From the NCBI GenBank assembly GCA_048267965.1, contig JBLWWK010000002.1, forward strand, positions 124,001 to 188,000: DNA of 64,000 bases, given 5' to 3'. This DNA comes from GCA-2705995 sp048267965. Lineage in GTDB: Bacteria; Bacteroidota; Bacteroidia; Flavobacteriales_G; Salibacteraceae. Under the pieces are notes generated by a model, which saw only the letters and a program-made list of their open reading frames with translations, did not search any database and had not been told where the DNA came from. Below are positions 9,526 to 17,094 of the stretch, one piece after another (position 1 is the stretch's first letter; each line of letters opens with the position of its first letter). Position numbers and translations under genes: made by a program.

Positions 9526-10344
9526 TTATAGAAATAAAAGCAAGCTAACGGCCATTACCACCATGCCTGCCAGTAAACCATAAATAGAGGTATGGTGCGC
9601 TCCGTATTTCTCAGCAGCGGGCAACAATTGGTCGAGCGAAATAAATACCATAATGCCAGCAATGGCGCCAAAAACAATCCCCAAAACAGCATCAGACATA
9701 AATTGCAACAACAAGAAATACCCCACTAAAGCACCTAAAGGCTCAGCTAAACCCGACAAAAACGAATACCAAAATGCTTTTTTCTTGTTTTCGGTAGAGT
9801 AATAAATAGGCACAGAAACCGCCAACCCTTCTGGAATGTTGTGAATGGCAATGGCAACAGCAATGGGAATACCCAAACTAATATCTTGCAAAGCACCGGC
9901 AAACGTGGCAATACCTTCCGGAAAATTGTGAATAGCAATGGCTAAAGCCGTGAACATTCCCGTTCTCAGCAACTTGCCCTTGCTGGTTTGGTGAATAGCG
10001 CTTTCAGACTTTTTTAAATCTTCGGTGTGTTCAAATTCGTGCGGATTTTCATACGAAGGAACCAACTTATCAATGATTGCAATAAGCAATATGCCGCCAA
10101 AAAAACTACCGGTTATCGCCCAATTTCCCGCTTTTTCTCCCAGCGCTTCAATTAAACTATCGCGACCCACAATAAACAATTCGGCAAACGAAATGTAAAT
10201 CATTACACCGGCTGAAAAGCCCATTGCCAGCGATAAAACTTTATAATTTGTTCGTTTAGTGAATAAACCAATTGCACTTCCTATTCCGGTAGATAAACCA
10301 GCAAAAAGCGTTAACAAAAAGGCATACACAACATTCTCATCCAT
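9526..10344 (-). CDS. zupT: ZIP family divalent metal transporter
   Basis: Inner-membrane importer of Zn, and often Fe or Mn, of the ZIP family, 272 residues with eight helices. Two metal-site helices carry HNFPEGIATF and HNIPEGLAVS, the diagnostic pair of ZupT-type transporters. A His/acid-rich loop (HEFEHTEDLK) between helices 3 and 4 is typical of the regulatory metal-binding loop. It is divergent from the superoxide dismutase gene, with a 16-base perfect-arm palindrome 37 bases before this start, pointing to control by a metal-sensing repressor. A possible partner, a DtxR/MntR-type regulator, is encoded 1.1 kb away. Confidence 0.92.
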   Translation of the reverse strand: MDENVVYAFLLTLFAGLSTGIGSAIGLFTKRTNYKVLSLAMGFSAGVMIYISFAELFIVGRDSLIEALGEKAGNWAITGSFFGGILLIAIIDKLVPSYENPHEFEHTEDLKKSESAIHQTSKGKLLRTGMFTALAIAIHNFPEGIATFAGALQDISLGIPIAVAIAIHNIPEGLAVSVPIYYSTENKKKAFWYSFLSGLAEPLGALVGYFLLLQFMSDAVLGIVFGAIAGIMVFISLDQLLPAAEKYGAHHTSIYGLLAGMVVMAVSLLLFL

Positions 10345-10380
10345 AGGTCAGTATTGCAATGCGGCAAAAGTAAAAATATA

Positions 10381-10396
10381 TTTAGATTATTCTAAA
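10381..10396. promoter_or_regulatory. Palindromic operator candidate, TTTAGA-TTAT-TCTAAA
   Basis: Two perfect 6-base arms around TTAT, in the divergent region between the ZIP transporter and the Mn-type superoxide dismutase. Size and symmetry resemble operators of the DtxR/MntR/IdeR family, and a gene for such a regulator lies about 1 kb downstream. Binding is inferred. Confidence 0.45.
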
Positions 10397-10487
10397 CATT
10401 GAAAATGTTCTTAAAATCGAAAGCGATTATTAATAGTTGCATAACTTCTAATTATCGCAAACCCGCCCAACTATTACTTTAATAAAT

Positions 10488-10495
10488 TAGCTTTG
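10488..10495 (+). promoter_or_regulatory. Candidate -7 element TAGCTTTG of the sod promoter
   Basis: Fits TAnnTTTG, 45 bases before the superoxide dismutase start. The leader after it is A/T-rich, as is common for highly expressed genes in this phylum. Confidence 0.45.
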
Positions 10496-10540
10496 TGTTC
10501 ATCACAATTCATATTAATTAATCAATAAAATAAATAAATC

Positions 10541-11146
10541 ATGGCATTCGAATTACCTGAATTACCTTACGCTTACGATGCACTTGAACCTAACATTGAT
10601 GCTCAAACAATGGAGATTCACCATTCTAAGCACCACGCAGGTTACACATCAAAATTAAACGCTGCTATTGAAGGAACCGATTTAGAAGGTCTTTCAATCG
10701 AAGATATTTTAGTAAAAGGAGCCGACAACAACGCAGTTAGAAATAACGGTGGCGGATTCTACAACCACAACCTTTTCTGGACAGTAATGTCACCTAACGG
10801 AGGCGGTGAGCCAACTGGCGATGTAGCAGCAGCAATCAACGAAGCATACGGTTCGTACGATAAATTCAAAGAAGAATTTGCTAACGCAGCAGCCACTCGT
10901 TTCGGTTCTGGTTGGGCTTGGCTTTGCGTTCACCCAGGTGGCAAGGTAGAGATTTGCTCTTCACCTAACCAAGACAACCCATTAATGCCAAATGTTGGCT
11001 GTGGTGGCACACCAATTTTAGGTCTTGATGTGTGGGAACACGCTTATTACTTAAAGTACCAAAACAAGCGTCCAGATTATATTTCAGCGTTTTTCAACGT
11101 AATTAACTGGGACGAAGTAAACAGAAGATACGCAGCAGGCAAATAA
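10541..11146 (+). CDS. sodA: Superoxide dismutase, Mn type
   Basis: Cytosolic enzyme that converts superoxide to oxygen and peroxide, 201 residues without signal peptide. Metal ligands are His27, His76 (NHNLFW), Asp163 and His167 (DVWEHAYY). The residues that separate Mn from Fe enzymes are Gly72 (GGGFYNH) and Gln144 (PNQDNP). Both are of the Mn type; Fe enzymes have Gln and Ala there. A cambialistic enzyme is possible. The gene stands alone between a metal transporter and a metal-dependent regulator and ends in a good terminator, so metal-responsive control is plausible. Confidence 0.95.
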   Translation: MAFELPELPYAYDALEPNIDAQTMEIHHSKHHAGYTSKLNAAIEGTDLEGLSIEDILVKGADNNAVRNNGGGFYNHNLFWTVMSPNGGGEPTGDVAAAINEAYGSYDKFKEEFANAAATRFGSGWAWLCVHPGGKVEICSSPNQDNPLMPNVGCGGTPILGLDVWEHAYYLKYQNKRPDYISAFFNVINWDEVNRRYAAGK

Positions 11147-11170
11147 GCCTTACTTCTTCAAAATAATTGT

Positions 11171-11204
11171 AAGCGAGCAGCAGAAATGTTGTTCGCTTTT
11201 TTTT
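11171..11204 (+). terminator. Rho-independent terminator of sod
   Basis: Stem 11171-11180 with 11189-11198 (ten pairs, two G-U), loop of 8, T-tract of eight. It begins 25 bases after the stop. Confidence 0.8.
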
Positions 11205-11211
11205 GCTCTAA

Positions 11212-11223
11212 CGGTAGGAACCG
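11212..11223 (+). repeat. Intergenic dispersed motif CGGTAGGAACCG
   Basis: Exact 12-mer just after the sod terminator. Flanking bases extend the dyad to AACGGT-AGGA-ACCGTT followed by TTT, so it could form a small hairpin of its own. Confidence 0.85.
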
Positions 11224-11389
11224 TTTTTCCATCTTTTCGGTGCGTTTCTATTAAAAATAAGCACAAAGATGGCTAAGCCGTTTTTCGATTAACAAGAACA
11301 GAACCCGCCAAAAATTGGAGAAAAAATTCTGCAACAAAAGCTTTATTTGCCGTAGCAGAATATTATTTTTAGTCCCCTCTTAAAAACGC

Positions 11390-11397
11390 TACTTTTG
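11390..11397 (+). promoter_or_regulatory. Candidate -7 element TACTTTTG
   Basis: Fits TAnnTTTG, 21 bases before the DtxR-type regulator start, implying a short leader of about 15 bases. Confidence 0.45.
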
Positions 11398-11417
11398 CAG
11401 TAAAATTCAGCCTTCTT

Positions 11418-12083
11418 ATGCTCACATTTACCGAAGAGAATTACCTAAAATCGATCTACTCGCTGACCAAACGAGGAGACAAAGGTGCCTCTACCAACGA
11501 CATTGCCGATAAAATGCAAACCAAAGCATCTTCTGTAACCGATATGCTTAAAAAGTTGGGTAAAAAAGGGTTAATTAACTACACACCTTACAAGCCTGTT
11601 TACTTATCTGAAAAAGGCAGAAATTGGGCTATAATGACCATTCGCAAACACCGCCTTTGGGAAGTGTTTCTGGTTGAAAAACTGAACTTTAAGTGGGACG
11701 AAGTACACGAAATTGCCGAAGAACTAGAGCATGTAAACAGCGATAAGTTAATCGATAAACTAGATAGTTTTTTGGGGAACCCAACTCACGACCCGCATGG
11801 TGATCCCATTCCAGACAAAGAAGGAAACATTGCCCTACACAAAGACGTTACAATTGCCGATTTGGTAGAAGGCCAATACGGAATGATTATCGGTTTAAAA
11901 GATACTTCTGCAGATTTCTTGCAATTTTTAGAGTCTACCGAATTAACTTTAGGCAAATCGGTAAGAGTAAAGAAAATTACTGGCTACGACCAGTCGATGC
12001 AAGTAACTATTAACATGACGCGTGAAGAAACCATTTCTCACCAGGTAGCCAAGAATTTATATATCAAAAAACTATCAAAATAA
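11418..12083 (+). CDS. DtxR/MntR-family metal-dependent repressor
   Basis: 221-residue transcription factor. Residues 5-60 form the winged helix of the family (FTEENYLKSIYSL, then STNDIADKM and KASSVTDMLKKLGKKGL, with the recognition helix near KASSVTDML). Residues 65-140 are the metal-binding and dimerisation domain, with the HRLWEVFLVEKL and HEIAEELEHV helices and NPTHDPHGDPIP. Residues 150-221 form a FeoA-like SH3 domain. Family members sense Fe(II) or Mn(II) and repress uptake genes. Placement beside Mn-type SOD and a ZIP transporter suggests Mn or Fe homeostasis and superoxide control. smpB starts two bases after its stop, so both are co-transcribed. Confidence 0.92.
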   Translation: MLTFTEENYLKSIYSLTKRGDKGASTNDIADKMQTKASSVTDMLKKLGKKGLINYTPYKPVYLSEKGRNWAIMTIRKHRLWEVFLVEKLNFKWDEVHEIAEELEHVNSDKLIDKLDSFLGNPTHDPHGDPIPDKEGNIALHKDVTIADLVEGQYGMIIGLKDTSADFLQFLESTELTLGKSVRVKKITGYDQSMQVTINMTREETISHQVAKNLYIKKLSK

Positions 12084-12085
12084 GC

Positions 12086-12535
12086 GTGACCAACGATTCA
12101 GTAAATATCAAGAATAAAAAAGCCTCTTTTAATTACGAGTTAATCGATAAATACGAAGCAGGCTTGCAATTGCTCGGCACCGAAATTAAATCGATTCGCA
12201 ATGGTAAAGCGAGCATTGCAGAAGCGTATTGCACCTTTATTAAAGACGAACTTTTTGTGCTTAACATGCACATTTCAGAATACAACCACGGTGGTTTTGT
12301 AAACCATGAGCCTACTCGTAAACGCAAACTTTTATTGCACCGTCAAGAATTACAAAAGCTAGAAAAAAAGCTTGCTAACCAAGGTTTAACCATTGTTCCT
12401 GTTAGGTTATACATCAACAAAAGTGGTTTTGCCAAGCTACAAATTGCACTCGCTCGTGGTAAAAAACTTTACGATAAACGAGAAGATTTAAAAGCAAAAG
12501 ATGCTAAAAGAGCCATCGAAAGGGTGCGTGTTTAA
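12086..12535 (+). CDS. smpB: SsrA-binding protein SmpB
   Basis: Partner of tmRNA in rescuing stalled ribosomes, 149 residues as usual. The OB-fold core shows ASFNYELIDKYEAGLQLLGTE and the RNA-contact region KSIRNGKASIAEAYC, then HEPTRKRKLLLHRQE. The basic tail KKLYDKREDLKAKDAKRAIERV is the segment that enters the mRNA channel. The start is GTG, two bases after the regulator's stop; no ATG gives a complete N-terminus. Coupling to a metal regulator probably reflects operon economy only. Confidence 0.95.
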   Translation: MTNDSVNIKNKKASFNYELIDKYEAGLQLLGTEIKSIRNGKASIAEAYCTFIKDELFVLNMHISEYNHGGFVNHEPTRKRKLLLHRQELQKLEKKLANQGLTIVPVRLYINKSGFAKLQIALARGKKLYDKREDLKAKDAKRAIERVRV

Positions 12536-12568
12536 ATCTTGAATTAAAAATACCGATTGAACAGCCAA

Positions 12569-12580
12569 CGGTTCCTACCG
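12569..12580 (-). repeat. Intergenic dispersed motif (CGGTTCCTACCG)
   Basis: Exact 12-mer in the 72-base gap between smpB and the DUF3124 lipoprotein gene. Confidence 0.85.
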
Positions 12581-12607
12581 AAATGCATCTAAAAATACTT
12601 TTTCACC

Positions 12608-13150
12608 ATGAAACGATTCGAAAAAACGCACTTCTACTCTACCCTTCTAGGGGTATTTTTATTGGTCATGATATGGGCGTTATCGGCTTGTGAGAAAAAG
12701 AAAGCGGTAAGTTCTATCGATCCCGTAAACTGGGAAAGCAAAACGGTAAAAAAAACACTGCCCGATAGCCTAAAGACCGGCTCAACTTATTTATCTGTGT
12801 ATTCTCAAATTTACAGTCAAACCGAACATGCCACGCACAACTTAACCGCTACCGTAAGCATGAGAAACATTAGCCGAACCGATACCGTTTACATTGATAA
12901 AGCGCAGTATTTCAACACCAAAGGGGAGCTAATCAGAACCTATTTCGACAAAGCTATTTTTATTCTGCCCATGGAAACGGTAGAGATTGTAATAGACGAA
13001 AAAGACCAAGAAGGCGGAACGGGAGCCAATTTTGTATTCGATTGGCGCATTAAAAAACACTCGTTAGAACCGTATTTCGAAGGCATTATGACATCCACTT
13101 CTGGGCAACAAGGTTTATCGCTTACCACGCAAGGAAGACCGATGCAATAG
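12608..13150 (+). CDS. DUF3124 lipoprotein
   Basis: 180 residues. Signal segment 14-27 ends in LSAC (lipobox), giving a membrane-anchored periplasmic protein. The body matches the DUF3124 pattern: TGSTYLSVYSQIYSQ, then NLTATVSMRNISRTDTVYID, YFNTKGELIRTYFD, PMETVEIVIDEKDQEGGTGA and a final FVFDW strand. The fold is probably an immunoglobulin-like beta-sandwich. Function unknown. The gene stands alone after smpB, separated by a gap holding a copy of the dispersed motif. Confidence 0.85.
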   Translation: MKRFEKTHFYSTLLGVFLLVMIWALSACEKKKAVSSIDPVNWESKTVKKTLPDSLKTGSTYLSVYSQIYSQTEHATHNLTATVSMRNISRTDTVYIDKAQYFNTKGELIRTYFDKAIFILPMETVEIVIDEKDQEGGTGANFVFDWRIKKHSLEPYFEGIMTSTSGQQGLSLTTQGRPMQ

Positions 13151-13393
13151 CCAATTTTTATTCATTTTAAACTTCTGGAGTTCTGTTTTTAATCCGCGAA
13201 TCAAGTGCACAACCTGTGTTGAACCTTCCGCTTTTATTCTAATTGGCAAGCACCAAAACCACAAACCTTTTTATACCAACTCTACTACAATCATGTCTTG
13301 TTGAAGTGCTCTCCCTCTGCCAACTTGTTTTTATATAAAGAGAATTTAACAATTTATTTTCCTAATTTTCGTTCTGCTTTTAAACTCCGCAAG

Positions 13394-14281
13394 ATGAAAA
13401 AACAACTTATCACTTTAACGTGTGCCTTGGGCGCTCTTTTCTTTTTTCAAGCCAGCACACCAGCCAAAAAAACCAAACTTTCCAAACTCATTAAATCTAA
13501 TTTCAGCTACGTACCTAGTAGCGAAGTTACTTTCGAAGGCAAAACCTCTACTGTTAATGCATTCTACATGAATAATTTTGAGGTTTCTAACGTAGATTAC
13601 CGCGAATTTCTTTACCATCTAAAACAAACAGGCAACCAAGAACTTCTAAAAAAATGCGCTGTAGACTCTAACCGTTGGAATACCGAATTTTCTCTCGCCT
13701 TTTTTGAACCCATGGCCACTCAATACCATAAACACCCAGCTTACGACAATTACCCTGTAGTGGGCATTACACAAGAAGCGGCAGAAGAATACTGCAAGTG
13801 GCTTACCCAGATCTACAACGATCTTAACGAAGACAAAAACAAAACCTATTTAATTCGTTTACCCAAGCATTTAGAATGGTACAGCGCTGCTACTTCTACG
13901 CTAGAGCACAACAAATATGCTTGGGGCGGGCCCTATTTACGCAACTCAAAAGGCTGTTTTTTAGCCAATTTCAAAAACATTGGCTCCGAAAACATTACCT
14001 ACAACGAAAAAAAACAACAGCACGAAGTAGTGGATAAAGACATCAGCTACAGTTTAGACAACGCCATGATTACCGCTCCCGTAAGCTCTTATTCACCTTC
14101 TGCCTTAGGAATTTACAACCTCAACGGAAATATTGCAGAAATGGTAGACGAAGGTGTGGCCTGCGGTGGAAGCTGGTTTTCAACAGGCTACGATATAAGA
14201 AATGCGAGTTATTATAAATTTGACGGCACCTCTACAAAAGTGGGTTTCAGACCAGTATTAATCGTTTTAGAAAAAAGTTAA
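13394..14281 (+). CDS. Exported SUMF1/FGE-sulfatase-fold protein
   Basis: 295 residues from the Met chosen here. An in-frame Met 96 bases upstream gives an unlikely polar extension before the signal peptide KKQLITLTCALGALFFFQAS. The fold of the formylglycine-generating enzyme is clear: FYMNNFEVSNVDYREFLYHL, then YDNYPVVGITQEAAEEYCKWL, IRLPKHLEWYSAA and the C-terminal GIYNLNGNIAEMVDEG with GGSWFS and VGFRPVL. Flavobacterial gliding/T9SS proteins GldJ and GldK have the same fold but are longer. The copper-binding Cys pair of true FGE is not evident, so a structural or binding role is more likely than sulfatase activation. No lipobox. Confidence 0.82.
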   Translation: MKKQLITLTCALGALFFFQASTPAKKTKLSKLIKSNFSYVPSSEVTFEGKTSTVNAFYMNNFEVSNVDYREFLYHLKQTGNQELLKKCAVDSNRWNTEFSLAFFEPMATQYHKHPAYDNYPVVGITQEAAEEYCKWLTQIYNDLNEDKNKTYLIRLPKHLEWYSAATSTLEHNKYAWGGPYLRNSKGCFLANFKNIGSENITYNEKKQQHEVVDKDISYSLDNAMITAPVSSYSPSALGIYNLNGNIAEMVDEGVACGGSWFSTGYDIRNASYYKFDGTSTKVGFRPVLIVLEKS

Positions 14282-14307
14282 CCCAAAGATTTTCAACTAT
14301 TTTGAGC

Positions 14308-14334
14308 AAAAGCATCTGAAAAGATGCTTTTTTT
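14308..14334 (+). terminator. Rho-independent terminator after the SUMF1-like gene
   Basis: AGCATCT-GAAA-AGATGCT hairpin (7 perfect pairs, GAAA tetraloop, extended by A-T pairs) followed by a run of seven T. Confidence 0.88.
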
Positions 14335-14382
14335 GTTCTCCCCTATTTTCTCTCCGCCTTTAACAACAAAACTGAAAAACTG

Positions 14383-14730
14383 ATGCTTTTAACTGTAATT
14401 GATCCGTTGGCGGGGTTCCTACTCCTCTTATTTTTCTCTTTTCTATTAGCGGTTATTACAGCTCTCTTATCGGTAGGAACCGTTTCTTTATTCTTTCGAA
14501 GCCTTCGTAAACAGTTTACAACTACCGTTTATAATAGCACAATGTGGAGTTGTGTTCCTACAGTGATTATGAGCGGACATAACACTTTGGGCCCTTACCG
14601 ATGGATTTCGAGCACCTTAAAATGGTTGCAACCCGAGAGGGATTTATACAAATTTCAGCCCGTAGAATTTATAATCCTTTGGCTGTTCATCTCTGCTTGT
14701 GTAATGTATCTAAAGTTGCGAAAAACCTAG
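14383..14730 (+). CDS. Small membrane protein of unknown function
   Basis: 115 residues. A long hydrophobic stretch covers residues 8-36 (LAGFLLLLFFSFLLAVITALL) and a second covers about 91-108. The loop between is polar and contains GPYRWISSTLKWLQPERD. No family recognised. The reading frame contains the exact dispersed 12-mer at 14471 (encoding SVGTV) and a degenerate copy at 14413. It sits directly after a terminator and converges on the broken PAS gene, ending 4 bases into it. It is a real gene by length and membrane topology, but support is limited. Confidence 0.5.
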   Translation: MLLTVIDPLAGFLLLLFFSFLLAVITALLSVGTVSLFFRSLRKQFTTTVYNSTMWSCVPTVIMSGHNTLGPYRWISSTLKWLQPERDLYKFQPVEFIILWLFISACVMYLKLRKT

Positions 14731-15419
14731 TGATTCAACATTTGAAGTAACTCATCAAGCTTATTTTTCACCAAGTAAATATTGTCTACTGTATCAATAA
14801 TGTGTTCGTCCATTTTTTTAGCAGAAGAAAGAAGCCCGTCTGAAAGCACCTTTAACTGCTCTAAATTGAGATGATCAGATTGTGCAGATTCTGCCAACTG
14901 TAATACGCCTAAAACATTAGAATGATCATGGCGAAGCTTGTGGGCTATATCCTGAATTACATCTTGTAAGCCGCTCATACACGACAATAAGTGCTCTTTG
15001 CTGTTTAGATAATCGGTAATGTTTTCGGCAATTCCCATTACTTCAACACACTCTCCTTGCTCGTTAAAGCGAAACGGCATAACTGTACTTTGAAAAACGA
15101 AGTATTCACCATTTTTATGCCTCTAACGATTAATATGTTTTACCGAATCTCCCAATTTAAGATCTCTAAAATCTTGATTGTACTGGTCTACTTTCTTATA
15201 ATCTTCCGGATGAAAAATTACCTCCAGTAAATTGTATTTTAAATCGTGAATTTCTTCAATGGTATAGCCAAGAAGATCAAAAATACTGTTGTTGATAAAC
15301 GTGCTGCGTTGCTCAGTTACATCAAAAAGTAACACTACATGCGGAAGCTTTTCTAAAAGCGATTTCAGAAGAAAATTCTGTTGGTTTACAGAAATCTGAT
15401 TGAACTCAGATGATTTCAT
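14727..15419 (-). pseudogene. PAS-domain sensor interrupted by an in-frame TAG
   Basis: One reading frame of 230 sense and stop codons, broken once by TAG at 15123-15125. Before the stop: a PAS domain (residues about 20-98) with LLEKLPHVVLLFDVTEQRSTFINNS and FHPEDYKKVDQY. Directly after the stop, in the same frame, the PAS domain continues with RHKNGEYFVFQSTVMPFRF and GECVEVMGIAENITDY, the expected last strands. A helical part with AHKLRHDHSNVLGVLQL then follows, resembling a histidine-kinase dimerisation helix (His in an H-box-like context) but without an ATPase domain. The frame is not shifted, so a single base change of an aromatic or Gln codon, a sequencing error, or readthrough explains it. 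The downstream half could also start at Met 15080. Confidence 0.8.
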
Positions 15420-15555
15420 AGTACGTAAAATAATCGTTTTCTAAATCGGCTGTAGGTACCTTTTTTGAAAAAAAGAAAGCTAATAAAACTAAAAAATCAT
15501 AAAGTATTTGTAACTTAAATTACACACTTGTAGATTGCTGTTTAATTTGAACTCT

Positions 15556-15572
15556 TTTACTTATTAAGTAAA
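15556..15572. promoter_or_regulatory. Palindrome TTTACTT-ATT-AAGTAAA before the Vat gene
   Basis: Perfect 7-base arms, 3-base centre, ending 3 bases before the ATG. It could be a repressor operator or a hairpin hiding the start codon. No regulator is encoded next to it. Confidence 0.35.
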
Positions 15573-15575
15573 GTT

Positions 15576-16205
15576 ATGGCATCTCCCAATCCCAATCAAT
15601 TGTTTCCGTTAGAGAACTATAACCGACTTTGTTTTTTAAAAAATCAAGTGGAAAACCCCAATATTGAAATAGGTGATTTCACCTATTACGATGATTTTGA
15701 GACCGTTGAAAATTTCGAAAAAAACGTAAAGTATCATTTCGACTTTACAGGAGACAAATTAATTATTGGCAAATTTTGCATGATTGCCAGTGGAGCTCAG
15801 TTTATTATGAACGGAGCCAATCATTTAAGTTCTGCTTTTTCAGCATATCCTTTTGCCATTTTTGGTAAAGATTGGTCGCACGCCATGCACAATAAACATT
15901 ATCCGAATAAAGGTGATTTGCGCATTGGCAATGATGTTTGGATTGGATACAACGCTACACTAATGGCAGGAATTACTGTAGGAGACGGAGCCATAATTGC
16001 CGCCAATTCTACTGTTGTAAAAGATGTAGAACCCTACTCTATTGTTGGTGGAAATCCTGCCGAATTGATTCGCAAACGCTTTTCTGATCGTGTAATTGAT
16101 CACCTACTTAAGATTCAATGGTGGAACTGGGAAGTCGATAAAATCACCGAACATGTTCATGTTTTAACGGGAAATAACGAAGAAGAATTGCTCCATCTCA
16201 AATAG
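15576..16205 (+). CDS. Vat-like xenobiotic (streptogramin A) acetyltransferase
   Basis: Left-handed beta-helix acyltransferase using acetyl-CoA, 209 residues, cytosolic. The order of motifs is that of Vat enzymes: IEIGDFTYYDD, YHFDFTGDKLIIGKFCMIASG, FIMNGANH with the catalytic His83, YPF with the following FGKDW, GDLRIGNDVWIGYNATLMAGI, GDGAIIAANSTVVKDV, PYSIVGGNPAELIRKRFSD and the final LKIQWWNWEVDKI. Vat proteins inactivate virginiamycin-M-type drugs, but close chromosomal relatives in Bacteroidota are of untested substrate. The gene has its own upstream palindrome, and no mobile element adjoins it, so it looks like a resident gene. Confidence 0.88.
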   Translation: MASPNPNQLFPLENYNRLCFLKNQVENPNIEIGDFTYYDDFETVENFEKNVKYHFDFTGDKLIIGKFCMIASGAQFIMNGANHLSSAFSAYPFAIFGKDWSHAMHNKHYPNKGDLRIGNDVWIGYNATLMAGITVGDGAIIAANSTVVKDVEPYSIVGGNPAELIRKRFSDRVIDHLLKIQWWNWEVDKITEHVHVLTGNNEEELLHLK

Positions 16206-16215
16206 AACCTAAATC

Positions 16216-16227
16216 GGGTTCCTACCG
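16216..16227 (-). repeat. Intergenic dispersed motif (GGGTTCCTACCG)
   Basis: Lies between the acetyltransferase and the DUF4846 gene. Read on the minus strand it is CGGTAGGAACCCGATTTA, the extended intergenic form. Confidence 0.85.
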
Positions 16228-16245
16228 TTATAAATAGAGTTAATT

Positions 16246-17091
16246 ATGAGAATTTCACCAATACTTTTCACCCTGTTTTTTCTGGCCGCTTCTTCTGCCA
16301 TTTTTGGGCAATACATACCTCCCGATATTCGATTCATTCTCGAAGAACAAGAAAAAAACGCGCTTAAAAATAGGTACCCTGCACCAGAAGGTTTTGCAAT
16401 GACAGAGTATGATTTATCAAGTTTTTCATCTTATTTGCAGAATTTACAGCTATTACCAGAAGGAACTCCCATTAAATACTACGATGGCTCTACTCGAGAG
16501 TTAGACGATCAACACATTGCGGTGATAAACAACCCGATTGGCAATCAAAATTTACATCAATGTGCAGACGCTATTATGCGATTGCGGGCAGAGTATCTGT
16601 GGTCTCAACGAAAGTACAACGAGATTAAATTCAACTTTGTGAATGGTTTTGAAGCCCAATATTCTCGTTGGATCAAGGGCGAAAGAATTGTGGTTAATGG
16701 CAATAAATGCTACTGGAAAACGGGCAGTGAACCTAGTAACACTTTTAACGATTTACAGCAATTTTTAAAAATGGTTTACATCTACTCAGGAACTTTATCG
16801 CTCGAAAAAGAGCTAATTCCTGTAGCTATAGAAAACATAGAAGTGGGCGATGTTTTTATTGTCGGTGGCTCGCCCGGACATGCAGTAATTGTGGTCAATA
16901 AAGCGGTATCAGTAACCCATCCGAAAGATGTTATTATTTGTCTAGCACAAAGCTATATGCCTGCCCAAGAAACCCACCTTTTAGGCAGCAACGATTTTAA
17001 AGAAAAAGCATGGTTTCGGATAGATTTAACTCAAAATGAGTTTAAAACTCCAGATTGGCTTTTTAGTGCGCAACACTTAAAACGTTTTTAA
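16246..17091 (+). CDS. DUF4846 exported protein
   Basis: 281 residues with a signal peptide (residues 3-21, ending IFGQ). The body matches DUF4846: a region with IKYYDGSTRELDDQHIAVIN, then QCADAIMRLRAEYLWSQ, the FNFVNGFEAQYSRWIKGERI block, and IEVGDVFIVGGSPGHAVIVV near residues 198-217. The GSPGHAV turn with its His, together with the upstream Cys (QCADA), recalls papain/NlpC-like hydrolases, but an enzymatic role is inference. The motif copy 19 bases upstream is in the leader region. Confidence 0.85.
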   Translation: MRISPILFTLFFLAASSAIFGQYIPPDIRFILEEQEKNALKNRYPAPEGFAMTEYDLSSFSSYLQNLQLLPEGTPIKYYDGSTRELDDQHIAVINNPIGNQNLHQCADAIMRLRAEYLWSQRKYNEIKFNFVNGFEAQYSRWIKGERIVVNGNKCYWKTGSEPSNTFNDLQQFLKMVYIYSGTLSLEKELIPVAIENIEVGDVFIVGGSPGHAVIVVNKAVSVTHPKDVIICLAQSYMPAQETHLLGSNDFKEKAWFRIDLTQNEFKTPDWLFSAQHLKRF

Positions 17092-17094
17092 CTA

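Noticed and set aside
10667..10677. GAAGGAACCGA words in many genes as motif copies
   Set aside because: They share only GGAACC with the motif and are explained by common Glu-Gly-Thr codons.
14413..14424. Motif copy GGGTTCCTACTC
   Set aside because: Two or more mismatches and a different reading frame (Gly-Phe-Leu), so not counted as a true copy.
15576..16205. Recent horizontal transfer of the Vat-like gene
   Set aside because: No integrase, insertion sequence or repeat flanks it, and base composition looks like its neighbours.
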